This document shows, one piece after another, positions 25,680 to 35,772 of a DNA stretch of 64,000 nt. Every line of letters starts with the position of its first letter. The first letter of the stretch is position 1. Both the position numbers and the translations under genes were made by a program. Below the pieces are notes generated by a model. It made no database searches. It was not told the origin of the DNA and saw only the letters and a list, made by a program, of their open reading frames with translations. The stretch is taken from NCBI RefSeq assembly GCF_003990975.1, contig NZ_RZJR01000012.1:124001-188000 (forward strand). The letters are read 5' to 3'. The stretch comes from Cohnella sp. AR92. Lineage in GTDB: Bacteria; Bacillota; Bacilli; Paenibacillales; Paenibacillaceae.

Positions 25680-26777
25680 ATGAAGAGCAAACTTTATATC
25701 TTACATGAAAGTGGAGCCCCAAGGCATTTCGAGGCTCTATTTTTTTTGAATAAGAACGATGTACATTACGATGAGATTATCTCCTCGGAGTTTTCAGTTA
25801 CTAAACAACTAATAAAAAGTTTTCTAAAACAAAGACCTCGATTGTTCTTTCGCGCTTTACGAAATTTAAGAATAATACTGTATTTCTTATTTACACGTGA
25901 TAAAGAAATCATTATTGGCGCAGCCCCTTATGACTGGTTCATATACTATCTTTGCATTATCAAGAGAAGGCATAAAGTAATCTATTATTCTTCGTGGCCA
26001 TATTGGGACTTCTCTAAGTATCCTAAGAAAATATTTTTCCGTAGTCAGAAGAAAAAGTGGGAGCAGTTTCTAAAGGATATTAGAGTCGTTGCAGTAACTG
26101 AACATGTCAAAAAAGGTCTGCAGCAGTATACCAGGCATATAACAGTTATCCCTCACTGCATTAATGAACAGATATTCAAGCCTAGCACTCATAAGTCAAA
26201 TGAGAGCCTTAGAATTTTGTACGTAGGTAGGCTTGTTGAGGAGAAGGGGCTTAATATCTTATTTAACTTGATCGGGAAATTTAAAGGAAGATCGGACATT
26301 GAATGGTGGTTTGTAGGAGATGGCCCATTAAGAAACCAAGTAGAGAGTTTATCAAGCGATTACTCGACAGTACGATATTTAGGACATACTTCTAAGCAGA
26401 ATGAACTCGCTGTTATTTACAATCAATGTCATGTTCTTGTGTTGCCATCATTACAAAGTAAGACCTGGGAAGAGTTGTTTGGGATTGTGCTGATAGAAGC
26501 AATGGCATGTGGAACTGTTCCTATATCGACAGACTCCATTGGGCCAAAAAGCATTATAAAATCAGCAGAAGATGGATTCATTATCTCATCAAACGACATA
26601 GAGAGAATGTTAGGGAAATGCATAGAGTCATGTGCTAACGATAGAAAATTATTGAGTAACATGTCAATGAATGCTGTAAACAGTGTGAAAAGAAAGTATA
26701 CGATAAGTGAGACAGCTAAGTTGTGGAAGAATGTTTTAAAGAAACAAAACGAGGTGATTGTTTCTGCTAACCATTGA
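25680..26777 (+). CDS. Glycosyltransferase family 4
   Basis: About 365 residues. The C-terminal GT-B domain is clear: ILYVGRLVEEKGLNILFNLI, WWFVGDGPLRNQVE, and the E-x7-E region ELFGIVLIEAMACGTVPIST. The N-terminal half is less conserved but contains KVIYYSSWPYWDF. AAGGAG at 25665 supports ATG 25680. It overlaps the next GT gene by 20 bp. A+T-rich like its upstream neighbour. Confidence 0.85.
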   Translation: MKSKLYILHESGAPRHFEALFFLNKNDVHYDEIISSEFSVTKQLIKSFLKQRPRLFFRALRNLRIILYFLFTRDKEIIIGAAPYDWFIYYLCIIKRRHKVIYYSSWPYWDFSKYPKKIFFRSQKKKWEQFLKDIRVVAVTEHVKKGLQQYTRHITVIPHCINEQIFKPSTHKSNESLRILYVGRLVEEKGLNILFNLIGKFKGRSDIEWWFVGDGPLRNQVESLSSDYSTVRYLGHTSKQNELAVIYNQCHVLVLPSLQSKTWEELFGIVLIEAMACGTVPISTDSIGPKSIIKSAEDGFIISSNDIERMLGKCIESCANDRKLLSNMSMNAVNSVKRKYTISETAKLWKNVLKKQNEVIVSANH

Positions 26778-27846
26778 CCTGAGAATGATTGATCATTCAG
26801 GAATAGGTACTTACCTTACGAATATTGTCCCACTTGTCGTCGAGAAGCTGCCGGACATTCCAGTTTGCATATTGGGGAACCCGAAGAGAATTCAAGAAGT
26901 AATTAAGTTCAATAGTCGAGAAGTGATATGCAAGCCATTACAGGCCCCAATTTATTCACTTCAAGAGCAATGGGAAATGCTACGAACAATTCCTAAGGAG
27001 ACGAGACTATTCTGGTCGCCGCACTTTAATATTCCAGTGTTGTATTTCGGTAAGCTCTTGGTTACCATTCATGATGTGTTTCATAAAGCAATGCCGCAAT
27101 ATGCTGGAGCGATACATAAGAAACTCTACGCTGAATTGATGTTTCAAGCAGTCAGGCGCAAGGCGGATCAAATCATAAGCGTATCCCAATTTACTAAAGA
27201 TGAGTTCCATCGTTTGGTTGGAGAGGTACGGCAGCCGATTCAAACCGTATACAACGGAATTAATAATAATTGGTTCGTAATCGAAAGGCGGAGCAGTCAA
27301 TTGGATGCTCCGTATTTTTTATTCGTGGGGAACGTGAAGCCAAATAAAAATCTTTCGAGGCTCATTAGGGCGTTCAAAAAAATTATGGGTCATATCCCCC
27401 ACAAGCTTGTGGTCGTCGGGAAGAAGGATGGCTTCATCACCGGAGACCCTAAGGTGTGGAACGAGATCACTGAGCTTGGAGACCGAGTTGTCTTCACTGG
27501 CTATGTTGAAGACGAAGTTCTTCAACAATACTATGCCAACGCAACAGGTCTGGTGTTTCCTTCCTTATATGAGGGGTTCGGATTCCCACCGTTAGAGGCA
27601 ATGGCAGTCGGAACGCCAGCCCTTGTCTCTAACGCGGCATCATTACCGGAAGTATGCGGTGATGCGGTTCTTTACTTTAATCCTAATGACGAGAATGAGA
27701 TTTCCGCTTGCATGCTCCATCTCATAGAAAATGTTGATTTGCAGGAGCGACTACGGGAGATGGGGGCGGCTCAAGCACAGAGATTCCGCTGGCAAGCTTC
27801 TGCTGATCAGACGGTTACTTTAATCCATGAGGTGATGGGGGCATGA
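26758..27846 (+). CDS. Glycosyltransferase family 4
   Basis: 362 residues from a TTG start. [20 protein letters not shown] is the standard N-terminus of this GT4 group (IDxRM...SGIGxY), [10 protein letters not shown] and [11 protein letters not shown] follow, and [20 protein letters not shown] supplies the E-x7-E motif. GAGG lies close to the TTG at 26758; the next in-frame ATG at 26785 would cut into the conserved start, so TTG is preferred. The stop overlaps the next gene (ATGA). Confidence 0.87.
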   Translation: MFLLTIDLRMIDHSGIGTYLTNIVPLVVEKLPDIPVCILGNPKRIQEVIKFNSREVICKPLQAPIYSLQEQWEMLRTIPKETRLFWSPHFNIPVLYFGKLLVTIHDVFHKAMPQYAGAIHKKLYAELMFQAVRRKADQIISVSQFTKDEFHRLVGEVRQPIQTVYNGINNNWFVIERRSSQLDAPYFLFVGNVKPNKNLSRLIRAFKKIMGHIPHKLVVVGKKDGFITGDPKVWNEITELGDRVVFTGYVEDEVLQQYYANATGLVFPSLYEGFGFPPLEAMAVGTPALVSNAASLPEVCGDAVLYFNPNDENEISACMLHLIENVDLQERLREMGAAQAQRFRWQASADQTVTLIHEVMGA

Positions 27847-29009
27847 AAGTAGCTGTCGTGCATGAATGGCTGGACACATATGCGGGTTCGGAACGAGTAT
27901 TGGAGGAGATATTGGCCTTATATCCTCAGGCAGACTTGTTTACAATCGTAGATTTTATTGGTCCTGAAGGAAGAGCATTTATTGGTTCCCGTACCGTAAC
28001 CACTTCATTTATTCAGAAGCTGCCCTTCTCTCGCAAGAAATTCAGAAACTATTTGCCTCTGATGCCACTTGCTGTTGAACAGTTTGATTTATCCTCGTAT
28101 GACTTAATCATCTCGAGCTCTCACGCCGTTGCAAAGGGAGTTATCACCGGGCCAGACCAAATGCATATCTCCTATGTCCATACCCCGATAAGATATGCAT
28201 GGGATCTGCAGCATCAATATCTTAAAGAAACGGGAAACGACCGTGGAGTAAAAGGATGGGTGACTCGATGGTTGCTTCATCGAATTAGAATGTGGGATAG
28301 CAGAACAGCTAATGGAGTGGATCACTTCATTGCGAATTCGGGATACATCTCGAACCGTATCCAGAAAGTATACCGACGCGAATCCGAAGTCATATACCCG
28401 CCCGTACAGGTAGAGAAATTCGAAGTTCATTACGAGAAAGAGGACTTTTATTTGACCGCATCCAGAATGGTTCCCTATAAAAAAATTACCCTAATTGTGG
28501 AAGCTTTTAACCGTATGAAGGATAAGAAGCTTGTCGTTATAGGTCAGGGACCGGAGTACAAGAAAATCGCAGCCATTGCGGGGTCTAACATTGAACTTCT
28601 AGGGCATCAGCCCTTCGATGTGCTCAAGAGTTATATGCAACGGGCGAAAGCTTTCGTATTCGCTGCTGAAGAGGATTTCGGAATTATTCCCGTTGAAGCC
28701 CAAGCCTGTGGAACACCAATCATAGCATTCGGTAAGGGGGGGAGCCTGGAAACGGTCAGGAGCTATCCGGAGGTGCACCCTACAGGTCTGTTCTTCTGGA
28801 ATCAGACGCAGGATGATATTATTGAGGCTGTAAAATGGTTTGAGAGTCATCAGGACGAGTTCTTGCCTATTCACTGCAGAAGCAATGCAGAGCAATTCTC
28901 AACGGAGCGATTCCGTAGTAAGTTCCAAAAATTCGTTAATAGGCAACTAAACTCTAGAAGCCGTTTTGCCATGGAGGATTACGATGTCGTTGCGACAGCA
29001 AGGCGCTAA
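27843..29009 (+). CDS. Glycosyltransferase family 4, WbaZ-like
   Basis: 388 residues. [35 protein letters not shown], and AAEEDFGIIPVEAQACGTPI are conserved blocks shared with the gene at 10257, to which it is paralogous across its length. Likely a mannosyl-type transferase, in keeping with the GDP-mannose gene manC two genes later. Starts within an ATGA overlap and runs 26 bp into the flippase gene. Confidence 0.87.
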   Translation: MKVAVVHEWLDTYAGSERVLEEILALYPQADLFTIVDFIGPEGRAFIGSRTVTTSFIQKLPFSRKKFRNYLPLMPLAVEQFDLSSYDLIISSSHAVAKGVITGPDQMHISYVHTPIRYAWDLQHQYLKETGNDRGVKGWVTRWLLHRIRMWDSRTANGVDHFIANSGYISNRIQKVYRRESEVIYPPVQVEKFEVHYEKEDFYLTASRMVPYKKITLIVEAFNRMKDKKLVVIGQGPEYKKIAAIAGSNIELLGHQPFDVLKSYMQRAKAFVFAAEEDFGIIPVEAQACGTPIIAFGKGGSLETVRSYPEVHPTGLFFWNQTQDDIIEAVKWFESHQDEFLPIHCRSNAEQFSTERFRSKFQKFVNRQLNSRSRFAMEDYDVVATARR

Positions 29010-30459
29010 AGCTACCAAGTGGACAGCATTGTCTATGATTTATACGACCGTTTTTCAATTTCTTCAGCTCATTGTCCTCTCCAGAATGTTAACGCCAGAG
29101 GATTATGGAATCATGGGAATGGTTATGGTCGTCGTTGGCGTTGCTGTCGCATTTGGCGATATGGGAGTTACGAATATTGTCTTTCATAAGCAGGATATTT
29201 CCAGAGACCAGTTGTCCGGCATTTATTTGGTTAATCTCATATCGGGTACTGGTGTATTTATTTTAATGTTATTGAGTAGTCCATTAATGGCAATGTTATT
29301 TCAGGAGTCAAGAGTGACTGCTCCCCTCTACTTGGTATCTGTCGTCTTTCTGCTCACTCCGATAGGTCAGTTGTATCAAGCCTTGCTGCAGAAAGAAGTT
29401 CGTTTCCGCACATTAGCTCTCTTCGATATCGCTTCTTCTACTTCGGCATTTATTACTGCGTTCATATTGGCAAGCTTGGGATATGGTGTATATGCGCTTG
29501 TTTGGAGTCAAATTATTAATTTGGGACTGAAATCTATTTGTTGCTTTATGGTTGGTGTACGTAAATGGAAGCTATCCTATTCTTACCGCAGGCAGGAACT
29601 TGTGGAGTATATTCGTTTCGGTTCCTATCAAATTGGTGAGAAACTAATTCATTTTTTAAGCTCGAACTTTGATTACATTCTAATTGGCCGTTTTTTCGGT
29701 GCGGAGATTCTTGGCATGTATTCGTTCGCTTACAATCTGGTCATTATGCCTGTTCTGAAGATCAATCCCGTTCTATCTCAAGTCGCGATGCCTTTATTAG
29801 CCAAGATTCAAAGCAGGAATGAACAATTAAAAGTAGCGTATTACCAAATGCTTCGAATACTCAGTATGGTGAACGCGCCGATCTACGCTGGTTTAATAGC
29901 GACGGCACCGTATTTGATCCCTCTTGTGTTTGGCGATAAATGGGAGTCCGCCATCGTGTACGTTCAAATCCTTGCTGTGATGGGTTACTTTAGATCCATG
30001 ATAAGCCCAGTTAGCTCATTGCTCGTCGCAATTGGACGAGTCGATCTTGGCTTCAAGTGGACTTTAGTTCTTATGCTGGTTATGGTTCCCAGCATAGCAG
30101 GGGGAGCGTATTTAGGGGAGACACTGGGAGTTGCCATTGCATTCGTAGGCTTGCAATTTACCTTTTTTCTGTTGAAATATGCGTGGATAATGCGACATTT
30201 GTTCAACAGCACATTATTGGAGTACTTACTGATAGGTCTACCTGCTGTTACTATCAGTACTCTAATGGGCGGTACTGTAGCTCTGATTCCGATGATGAAG
30301 TTAGAACTGACTCCGATCGTTATTCTGGCACTTCAGATCCTTACAGGAACGGCCTTATATGCGTTAATGAATTGGCGGTTTAATCGATCAGCGGTTGATT
30401 ACATCTTAGAATTAACAGTGTTAAGAGGAAGAAGATCAGGGATCAATGTTGCCGGATAA
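28984..30459 (+). CDS. Polysaccharide flippase, Wzx/TuaB-like
   Basis: About 491 residues with roughly 12-14 hydrophobic helices. SLRQQGAKATKWTALSMIYT followed by RMLTPEDYGIMGMVMVVVGV is the conserved opening of the MOP-superfamily lipopolysaccharide flippases (polysaccharide synthesis type). It translocates undecaprenyl-linked repeat units across the membrane. GGAGG at 28974 fixes ATG 28984. It is the only flippase in the window. Confidence 0.88.
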   Translation: MSLRQQGAKATKWTALSMIYTTVFQFLQLIVLSRMLTPEDYGIMGMVMVVVGVAVAFGDMGVTNIVFHKQDISRDQLSGIYLVNLISGTGVFILMLLSSPLMAMLFQESRVTAPLYLVSVVFLLTPIGQLYQALLQKEVRFRTLALFDIASSTSAFITAFILASLGYGVYALVWSQIINLGLKSICCFMVGVRKWKLSYSYRRQELVEYIRFGSYQIGEKLIHFLSSNFDYILIGRFFGAEILGMYSFAYNLVIMPVLKINPVLSQVAMPLLAKIQSRNEQLKVAYYQMLRILSMVNAPIYAGLIATAPYLIPLVFGDKWESAIVYVQILAVMGYFRSMISPVSSLLVAIGRVDLGFKWTLVLMLVMVPSIAGGAYLGETLGVAIAFVGLQFTFFLLKYAWIMRHLFNSTLLEYLLIGLPAVTISTLMGGTVALIPMMKLELTPIVILALQILTGTALYALMNWRFNRSAVDYILELTVLRGRRSGINVAG

Positions 30460-30483
30460 AAAGATATTGGAGGAGAGCGCAAG

Positions 30484-31884
30484 ATGAAGCTCATATTGTT
30501 GTCTGGCGGTTCCGGGAAGAGACTTTGGCCATTATCGAACGACTCTAGATCCAAACAGTTCTTAAAGGTGCTTCGCAATCAAGATGGAGAGTTTGAATCC
30601 ATGGTTCAGCGAGTATGGCGCCAACTTGGTAAAGCGAATTTGCAGCAGGATACTTATATCGCTACAAGCATGAATCAAACAGAAGTTCTGCGGAACCAAT
30701 TAGGGGAACAAGTACCAATCATAACGGAACCAGAACGAAGGGATACGTTCCCTGCAATCGTGTTGGCAGCTTCTTATCTGGCCTCCGAAGTCAACGTGGA
30801 TCCGGATGAAACGGTAGTTGTTCTCCCTGTAGATCCTTACGTTGAGTATGATTTCTATGAACGGGTGGAAGAGCTCTGCCGGGTTGTGGATAGATTCGAA
30901 GCAAATATTGCCTTGATGGGAGTGAGGCCAACTTATCCTTCGGAGAAGTACGGATATATCGTACCAGATCAGCAATTAAATAGGATAGATCGCGAAAGTG
31001 TTCTAAGAGTTAGCCACTTCCGTGAGAAACCCCGTCAAGATCAAGCGTCCGAACTGATAGAACAATCGGCGCTTTGGAATTGCGGGGTTTTTGCTTTTAA
31101 ATTGCAATTTGCCATTCGTTTGCTCGAGCAACGAAATCTACCCGTCTCATTTCCGGAATTGGTTAAAGAGTATGGTCGATTAACGAAAAAAAGCTTCGAT
31201 CACGAGGTCGTAGAGAAGACGAACAATATCGTTGCCTTGCCATACGAGGGGACGTGGAAGGACTTGGGTACCTGGAATACGTTGACCGAAGAGATGAACA
31301 CCTCGCAGATCGGCATAGGAATTGTGAGCGAGGATTCACATAATACTCATCTAATTAATGAACTGAACATTCCTGTTACTATAACGGGCTTATCAGGAAT
31401 CGTCGTCGCAACAAGCCCGGATGGAATTCTGGTAGCGGACAAGGCCAGTACGCCTCGATTGAAAGAGTTGGTTCATGGTTTGAATCAGCGTCCCATGCAT
31501 GAAGAGCGTCGGTGGGGAGAATACAGTGTAGTCGATTACACCGAATTCCCAGATGGAAGAAAATCATTGACCAAAAAAATACGGATATTTGCAGGCAAGA
31601 ACCTCAGTTATCACTTCCACTTCAAGAGAAGCGAGGTATGGACGATTATTGCGGGTTCGGGAGAGTTGGTTCTGGAAGAGGAACATCGACTTGTCAGAGA
31701 AGGAGATGTGATTCACATTCCTCCGAACTGCAAGCACAGTATTCTGGCGAGTGAAACGATGGATATTATTGAAGTTCAATTAGGTACCAGTCTTATCGAG
31801 GAGGATATCTATCGTTTGACCATGGACTGGACGGAGATACTCGGATTCTGGATCGCAAGCCAGAGAAACGAGGTGGAAGCATGA
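30484..31884 (+). CDS. manC: Mannose-1-phosphate guanylyltransferase with cupin domain
   Basis: 466 residues. The N-terminal nucleotidyltransferase motif LLSGGSGKRLWPLSNDSRSK is the GDP-mannose pyrophosphorylase signature, with FREKP and WNCGVFAFK further on. The C-terminus is a type II mannose-6-phosphate isomerase cupin (LSYHFHFKRSEVWTIIAGSG, VREGDVIHIPPN). Makes GDP-mannose from mannose-1-phosphate and GTP, possibly with isomerase activity. GGAGGAG before ATG 30484. Confidence 0.9.
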   Translation: MKLILLSGGSGKRLWPLSNDSRSKQFLKVLRNQDGEFESMVQRVWRQLGKANLQQDTYIATSMNQTEVLRNQLGEQVPIITEPERRDTFPAIVLAASYLASEVNVDPDETVVVLPVDPYVEYDFYERVEELCRVVDRFEANIALMGVRPTYPSEKYGYIVPDQQLNRIDRESVLRVSHFREKPRQDQASELIEQSALWNCGVFAFKLQFAIRLLEQRNLPVSFPELVKEYGRLTKKSFDHEVVEKTNNIVALPYEGTWKDLGTWNTLTEEMNTSQIGIGIVSEDSHNTHLINELNIPVTITGLSGIVVATSPDGILVADKASTPRLKELVHGLNQRPMHEERRWGEYSVVDYTEFPDGRKSLTKKIRIFAGKNLSYHFHFKRSEVWTIIAGSGELVLEEEHRLVREGDVIHIPPNCKHSILASETMDIIEVQLGTSLIEEDIYRLTMDWTEILGFWIASQRNEVEA

Positions 31885-32390
31885 GAATAGCTGTAGTTGG
31901 AACGGGATTTGTAGGTCTTAGTAACCAGCGTCTGTTATGCGGAACTCGGTCACCAGGTTATTTGCGTCGATCAAGATGAAGACAAGATCGATATGCTAGG
32001 AATGGACAGATTCCTATTTATGAGCCGGGGCTAGAAGTCCTTTGTACGCATGAATATCATGGAGGAGCGCCTTGAATTCACTACGGATACCACCGTTGCT
32101 ACTCAGTTATCAGACTTAATTATACTTGTGGTCGGAACACCCTCCTTGCCAACCGGCGAAGCCAATCTGACTTACATAGAGAAGGCTACAAGCGATGTTG
32201 CGATAGCAATGAACGACCACAAAGTAATTGCGATTATGGTTTCAGTCGAAACTAATCACCGAATTCAAGGCGTATTAAAACGTCCGATTCTGATTGACGG
32301 TCGAAACATGTTTTGTTCTGAGGAATGATGCAAGCAGGGATTCAATATTACTCTGTCGGTCGCTCTTATCGCAATTGCAGGAATAGACGG
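31881..32390 (+). pseudogene. Degraded UDP-glucose/GDP-mannose dehydrogenase remnant
   Basis: ATG 31881 begins MRIAVVGTGFVGLS, the NAD-binding start of UDP-sugar 6-dehydrogenases. By about codon 15 the frame breaks; VICVDQDEDKID, then IPIYEPGLEVL, appear in shifted frames. A middle piece keeps LIILVVGTPSLPTGEANLTY, and the C-terminal LKRPILIDGRNMF and, after another frameshift, MMQAGIQYYSVGR follow directly. So several frameshifts plus a large internal deletion have joined the N-terminal third to the C-terminus. It cannot make active enzyme. It suggests the block B polymer once contained a uronic acid. Confidence 0.85.
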
Positions 32391-32432
32391 TTATCAAATA
32401 AAAGTTAAATCTATAGTGTTGGAGGCATTATC

Positions 32433-35400
32433 ATGCTAAAGCTACTACTTCGCTCTACCTTATGCCTAATCATGCTGCTCTCCGTAATCGGAATAAACGC
32501 ACTGGCTGCTGAAGGGCCTTCAACGGCCCCTCAGTCTCCTGCTTATAAAATATTATTGTTTACAAAAACCGAAGAATACCATCACGATTCCATTCCTGAA
32601 GCAGTGGCGGCAATTCGTCAACTTGGCAGACAAAATGGGTTCGCGGCGGACGTGACGGAAGATGCTTCTATGTTTACCGATTCCGGACTAGCTCCATATC
32701 ATGCAGTGGTATTTCTACTTACGACAGGTGATGTACTAAACGCCCAACAAGAAGCGGCATTCGAGAGATACATTGAAGCAGGTAACGGTTATGTCGGGAT
32801 CCATGCCGCTAGTGATACGGAATACGATTGGGCTTGGTACGGTGGATTAGTAGGAGCCTATTTGAAGAATCATCCGGACGTTCAATCAGCTAATATTCTC
32901 ATAGACGATAATACCCATCCTTCCACTGCGGACCTACCTCAAACCTGGACCCGTTCGGACGAGTGGTATAACTTTAGGGTTAACCCTCGTGGTTCCGTTC
33001 ATGTATTAGCCAGAATTGATGAGGGAACATATTCGGGCGGTAGTATGGGGGTGGATCATCCCGTCACTTGGTGTAATGCCTATGATGGAGGGCGTTCTTG
33101 GTACACGGCGGGCGGTCATGTGAAAGAGAGCTATAAAGATCCTCAGTTTTTAAAGCATATTTTAGGGGGAATTCAATATGCAGCTGGCGTCAAATTCGGA
33201 GACTGTTCTGCTTCGGTAGATCGCAACTATGAGAAAGTAATTCTAGATAGCAATTTGCAGGAACCTGTGGATCTTAGTGTAGCCCCTGATGGAAAGATTG
33301 TTTATGTTGAGCGTAATGGGAGTATTAAAATATACAACCCAACAACAGAAACAAGTTTATTGGCCGGGAATCTAAAAGTATCGGTAACTGGTGACGATGG
33401 CTTAATGAGCGCTGTGCTTGATCCGAATTACCCGTCTAAACCTTGGCTCTATCTGCTATATTCGCCGGAAGGAACAGAGTCGATCTATCGGGTCTCGAGG
33501 TTCAATCTTACATCTGATCGAGTCGATATGACTTCCGAAAAAATCCTTTTGAAGGTACCGATTCAACGTGATGATTGTTGCCACGGCGGAGGTGCAATGG
33601 AGTTTGATTCACAAGGCAATTTATATATCCCGATCGGTGACAATACTAATCCGTTCGAGTCCAACGGGTTCGCTCCGTTAGATGAAAGGGCAGGAAGAGC
33701 TTTTAAAGATTCACAAAGAACCGCTGGTAATAGTAACAATCTCGCCGGAAAAATTCTAAGAATACGCCCTTTAGATGACGGCTCCTATACTGTTCCTGAT
33801 GGGAATTTATTCCCTAAGGACGGGTCAATGGGCAAACCTGAAATATATATCATGGGGGTTCGTAATCCGTTCCGAGTAACTGTGGATTCGAAGAACAATT
33901 GGATTTTCTTCTCAGATGTTGGTCCAGACGCTAATGTGGACGATCCATTAAGAGGCCCCAAAGGTTATGACGAGTGGAATTTGGCAAAGTCGCCAGGGAA
34001 TTATGGATGGCCATATTGTATAGCTAATAATCAGCCCTATCGTGATTTTGATTTTGGGACTAAAACTAGTGGTGAGCTTTTTTCGTGTGAACAACCAGTC
34101 AATAGCTCGCCAAATAATACAGGAGTTCAAGCTTTACCGCCTGCTCAGAAAGCTTGGATCTGGTATCCGTATGGGAAGTCGACCGAGTTCCCCCAATTGG
34201 ATGATGGTGGCGGAAGAACGGCAATGGTTGGCCCTATTTATACCTGGAAAAAGGAACTCATGTCCCAAATTAAATTCCCTAGCTACTACAATCAAAGCCT
34301 CTTAATATATGACTGGTCTCGGAATTGGATCAAAACAGTTAAGTACGATGAGAACGGAAAGATCATTTCGATCTTGCCATTCTTACCTACGTTCAAATGG
34401 GATCACCCAATCTCAATGAAATTTGGAGAAGACGGGGCCCTATATATGATTGAATATGGGGAAGGAACCAAGGAAAGTAACGGTAAGTTGGTACGCGTCC
34501 AATACAATGCAGGCGTTCATAACCCGGTGGCAGTTGCTAAAGCAGATAAGACAAATGGAGCAACACCGCTTGTTGTGCAATTTTCTAGCAAGGGGTCCTT
34601 CGACCCTAATGGAGAAGAACTAACTTACCTATGGAAATATGGTAGCTCTTCATCTACATTACCCAATCCGAAGTTCACTTTTACTAAGGCTGGTAATTAT
34701 AACGCTACACTTACTGTTACGAATCGTTCTGGCAAAACTTCGAATGCAATTATTCCAATCACGGTTGGAAATAATGCTCCGGTGGTTACTGTAACGAATC
34801 CACCTGAAGGCGGATTCTTTTCATGGGGGGAAAAGGTCCATTACCAAGTGAAAGTTCTAGATGCTGAGGACGGGAGCACAGACAATGGCAAAATCAGTTG
34901 TAGTTTGATTACTGTACAATCAAAATTAGGACATAACGAACATAGCCATCAGACTGGGCAGCATACCGGCTGTTCCGGTGAATTCGACACGATACTCGGC
35001 GACTCTGAACTTGAAGACTTGTTCTACATTGCTACTTTTAGCTTTAGAGACAGTGGCGCCAAAAACGTATTGCCTATCAGAACAACAAAGGAAGTTATTC
35101 TTCAACCGAAGAGGAAACAAGCTGAATACTACACGAGCATGAGCGGAGTAACCGTTATGGAGCTCAAGGATAAATCTGGTGGCAAGAACCTAGGGAATAT
35201 AGACGATGGGGATTGGATTGCATTCAAACCGATTAACCTTAAAAACATTAACTCCATAACATTTAGAGTTGCCTCTGGTGGGCTAGGGGGAAATATATCT
35301 GTCCGTTCAGATTCGTTATCTAACCCGGAATTGGCGAAGATAACTGTTTCTAAAACGGAGTCTTGGCAAGATTACCAAGAGATAACCGTTCCGATAAAAG

Positions 35401-35513
35401 ATCCAGGGGGCACTCATGAACTTTTCTTTGTGTTCACCTTAAAGAACGGAGCGAAAGGTCTTTTCAATTTAGACTGGATTCAGTTCAATGGGCCGGGTAT
35501 TTCGCATTCTTAA
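32433..35513 (+). CDS. Secreted ThuA / sugar-dehydrogenase / PKD / CBM6 protein
   Basis: 1026 residues. A signal peptide (LLLRSTLCLIMLLSVIGINA, then ALA cleavage) is followed by a ThuA trehalose-utilisation-like domain (about 40-250; ILLFTKTEEYHHDSIPEAV, GYVGIHAASDTEYDW), a PQQ-type glucose/sorbosone dehydrogenase beta-propeller (about 265-690; DDCCHGGGAMEFDSQGNLYI, GVRNPFRVTVD), a PKD domain (about 695-780; SSKGSFDPNGEELTYLWKYG), and a CBM6-like C-terminal domain (about 885-1025). Probably an extracellular sugar-oxidising enzyme bound to polysaccharide. TGGAGG precedes ATG 32433. A terminator follows. Confidence 0.85.
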   Translation: MLKLLLRSTLCLIMLLSVIGINALAAEGPSTAPQSPAYKILLFTKTEEYHHDSIPEAVAAIRQLGRQNGFAADVTEDASMFTDSGLAPYHAVVFLLTTGDVLNAQQEAAFERYIEAGNGYVGIHAASDTEYDWAWYGGLVGAYLKNHPDVQSANILIDDNTHPSTADLPQTWTRSDEWYNFRVNPRGSVHVLARIDEGTYSGGSMGVDHPVTWCNAYDGGRSWYTAGGHVKESYKDPQFLKHILGGIQYAAGVKFGDCSASVDRNYEKVILDSNLQEPVDLSVAPDGKIVYVERNGSIKIYNPTTETSLLAGNLKVSVTGDDGLMSAVLDPNYPSKPWLYLLYSPEGTESIYRVSRFNLTSDRVDMTSEKILLKVPIQRDDCCHGGGAMEFDSQGNLYIPIGDNTNPFESNGFAPLDERAGRAFKDSQRTAGNSNNLAGKILRIRPLDDGSYTVPDGNLFPKDGSMGKPEIYIMGVRNPFRVTVDSKNNWIFFSDVGPDANVDDPLRGPKGYDEWNLAKSPGNYGWPYCIANNQPYRDFDFGTKTSGELFSCEQPVNSSPNNTGVQALPPAQKAWIWYPYGKSTEFPQLDDGGGRTAMVGPIYTWKKELMSQIKFPSYYNQSLLIYDWSRNWIKTVKYDENGKIISILPFLPTFKWDHPISMKFGEDGALYMIEYGEGTKESNGKLVRVQYNAGVHNPVAVAKADKTNGATPLVVQFSSKGSFDPNGEELTYLWKYGSSSSTLPNPKFTFTKAGNYNATLTVTNRSGKTSNAIIPITVGNNAPVVTVTNPPEGGFFSWGEKVHYQVKVLDAEDGSTDNGKISCSLITVQSKLGHNEHSHQTGQHTGCSGEFDTILGDSELEDLFYIATFSFRDSGAKNVLPIRTTKEVILQPKRKQAEYYTSMSGVTVMELKDKSGGKNLGNIDDGDWIAFKPINLKNINSITFRVASGGLGGNISVRSDSLSNPELAKITVSKTESWQDYQEITVPIKDPGGTHELFFVFTLKNGAKGLFNLDWIQFNGPGISHS

Positions 35514-35578
35514 CGCCCTACTTGACGAACCGTGTTTACGACTCTACTAGCACTAAGAAGAACCTTAACTTCATACGT

Positions 35579-35633
35579 AAAACGGTCTGAAGGACTGCGC
35601 CACTATCTAGGCGTACCGAATCAGACCGTTTTT
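35579..35633 (+). terminator. Rho-independent terminator
   Basis: Outer stem ACGGTCTGA / TCAGACCGT with an inner GCGCC/GGCG pairing in the 30-base loop, ending in TTTTT. It closes the ThuA-protein transcription unit. Confidence 0.8.
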
Positions 35634-35772
35634 GTATTTATATGCGAATCAAATTTGATCGCAATTCCTTCTAGGAGGACATCCGCAAGAGGACGTGTTT
35701 CGAGAACAGCCTTGGGGTAAAGTTCCAAATTACCATTAATAGTGACTGAACAGGAGAAGGAGGCGAGCCTGC
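35634..35772. other. Short intergenic region before rmlA
   Basis: No convincing ORF. It contains AGGAGAAGGAGG directly before the TTG start of rmlA. I see no strong -35/-10 pair. Confidence 0.4.

Noticed and set aside
35532-35720. 62-codon ORF downstream of the ThuA gene
   Set aside because: It runs through the terminator hairpin and has no ribosome site.
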